Assembly (NCBI GenBank): GCA_945863085.1
Contig: CAMBCD010000181.1
Location: 1-6,008 of the forward strand
Direction: 5' to 3'
DNA: 6,008 nt
Origin: Bordetella parapertussis
GTDB taxonomy: Bacteria; Pseudomonadota; Gammaproteobacteria; Burkholderiales; SG8-41
The notes under the pieces were generated by a model, which was not told the origin of the DNA, ran no database searches, and worked only from the letters and a program-made list of their open reading frames with translations. Below, in pieces: positions 5,716 to 6,008 of the stretch. Numbering within the stretch: the first letter of the stretch is position 1; each line of letters opens with the position of its first letter. The position numbers and the translations under genes are program-made.

Positions 5716-6008
5716 CAGCAAGAGCCAGCAATTGCCGGAATGAATCCTCGAACTGCTTCAAGCCTTCCACCTGTAATTCCTGTCCGACGGCATCCATGTC
5801 GATGCCAAAACCCTGCAGTGCGGCGAATTGTTTGTCTGCGGCCTCAATGTCGGCTTCCAGCGTCGGCTCTGATTTGCCGTGTTCGCGGAATGCCGCCAGC
5901 GTGGCATCGGGCACGGTGTTGATGGTCTGCGGGCCGATCAGCGATTCGATGTACAACACATCGTTGTAAGCCGGATTCTTGGTGCCGGTGCTGGCCCACA
6001 GCATGGCC
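5708..6008 (-). CDS. tal: Transaldolase, type 2, C-terminal part (runs off the right edge)
   Basis: Transaldolase moves a dihydroxyacetone unit from sedoheptulose 7-phosphate to glyceraldehyde 3-phosphate in the non-oxidative pentose phosphate pathway. Only the last ~99 residues are present and the frame stays open to base 6008, so the ATG at 6004 is internal. Diagnostic segments are LWASTGTKNPAYNDVLY and LIGPQTINTVPDATLAAF. These are typical of the longer type-2 transaldolases; E. coli TalB lacks the ASTGTKNP segment. A helical C-terminus follows (GIDMDAVGQELQVEGLKQFE) and the protein ends QLLALAAA. The Schiff-base lysine lies further upstream, outside the window, so activity cannot be judged. 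In some bacteria this type is fused to glucose-6-phosphate isomerase; here the stop directly after the transaldolase domain shows no C-terminal fusion. The gene is convergent with dnaQ and has no evident functional link to it. Confidence 0.93.
   Translation of the reverse strand, partial: AMLWASTGTKNPAYNDVLYIESLIGPQTINTVPDATLAAFREHGKSEPTLEADIEAADKQFAALQGFGIDMDAVGQELQVEGLKQFEDSFRQLLALAAA

Noticed and set aside
1..6008. Defence system, prophage, transposon or biosynthetic cluster
   Set aside because: Every gene is a recognisable housekeeping or transport gene in a known syntenic order; there are no transposase, integrase, toxin-antitoxin or array-like sequences.

Overview
This 6 kb stretch looks like ordinary chromosome from a GC-rich proteobacterium. 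A betaproteobacterium, or a close gammaproteobacterial relative, fits best. The main evidence is the block mltD-gloB-yafS-rnhA-dnaQ, the same gene order known around gloB in E. coli, with densely packed genes and uniform codon use. The lineage is inferred from gene content, not from a phylogenetic marker.

Left edge (1-1377, + strand): the 3' three-quarters of a fused, double-ATPase subunit of a peptide-type ABC importer (Dpp/Opp/GsiA class). It runs in from outside the window. Its stop codon interlocks with the stop of the next gene, a convergent lytic transglycosylase (mltD, - strand, 1374-2777). That gene encodes a lipoprotein with a GH23 catalytic domain, one clear LysM and an unusual Lys/Arg/Ala-rich tail. 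A good sigma70-type promoter lies just upstream of mltD and argues for the ATG at 2777 over an upstream TTG.

Centre (2927-4501): gloB (glyoxalase II, - strand) and a yafS-like class I methyltransferase (+ strand) diverge from a 48-base gap. gloB has a near-consensus promoter whose -35 box lies on the yafS start codon. The two -10 boxes overlap on opposite strands, and yafS has no Shine-Dalgarno sequence.

Right (3746-5693): yafS, rnhA (RNase HI) and dnaQ (DNA polymerase III epsilon, the proofreading exonuclease) form a tight operon with ATGA and TGATG junctions. rnhA therefore lies head-to-tail with dnaQ, unlike the divergent arrangement in E. coli. Convergent to dnaQ, 14 bases away, is the 3' end of a type-2 transaldolase gene (tal, - strand) that runs off the right edge. 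A small hairpin covers this junction.

I see no mobile element, CRISPR array, RNA gene, phage gene or recognisably new multi-gene system. The points most worth a second look are the repeat-like linker in the ABC protein, the overlapping gloB/yafS promoters, the poorly characterised YafS family fixed in this neighbourhood, and the basic tail of MltD.
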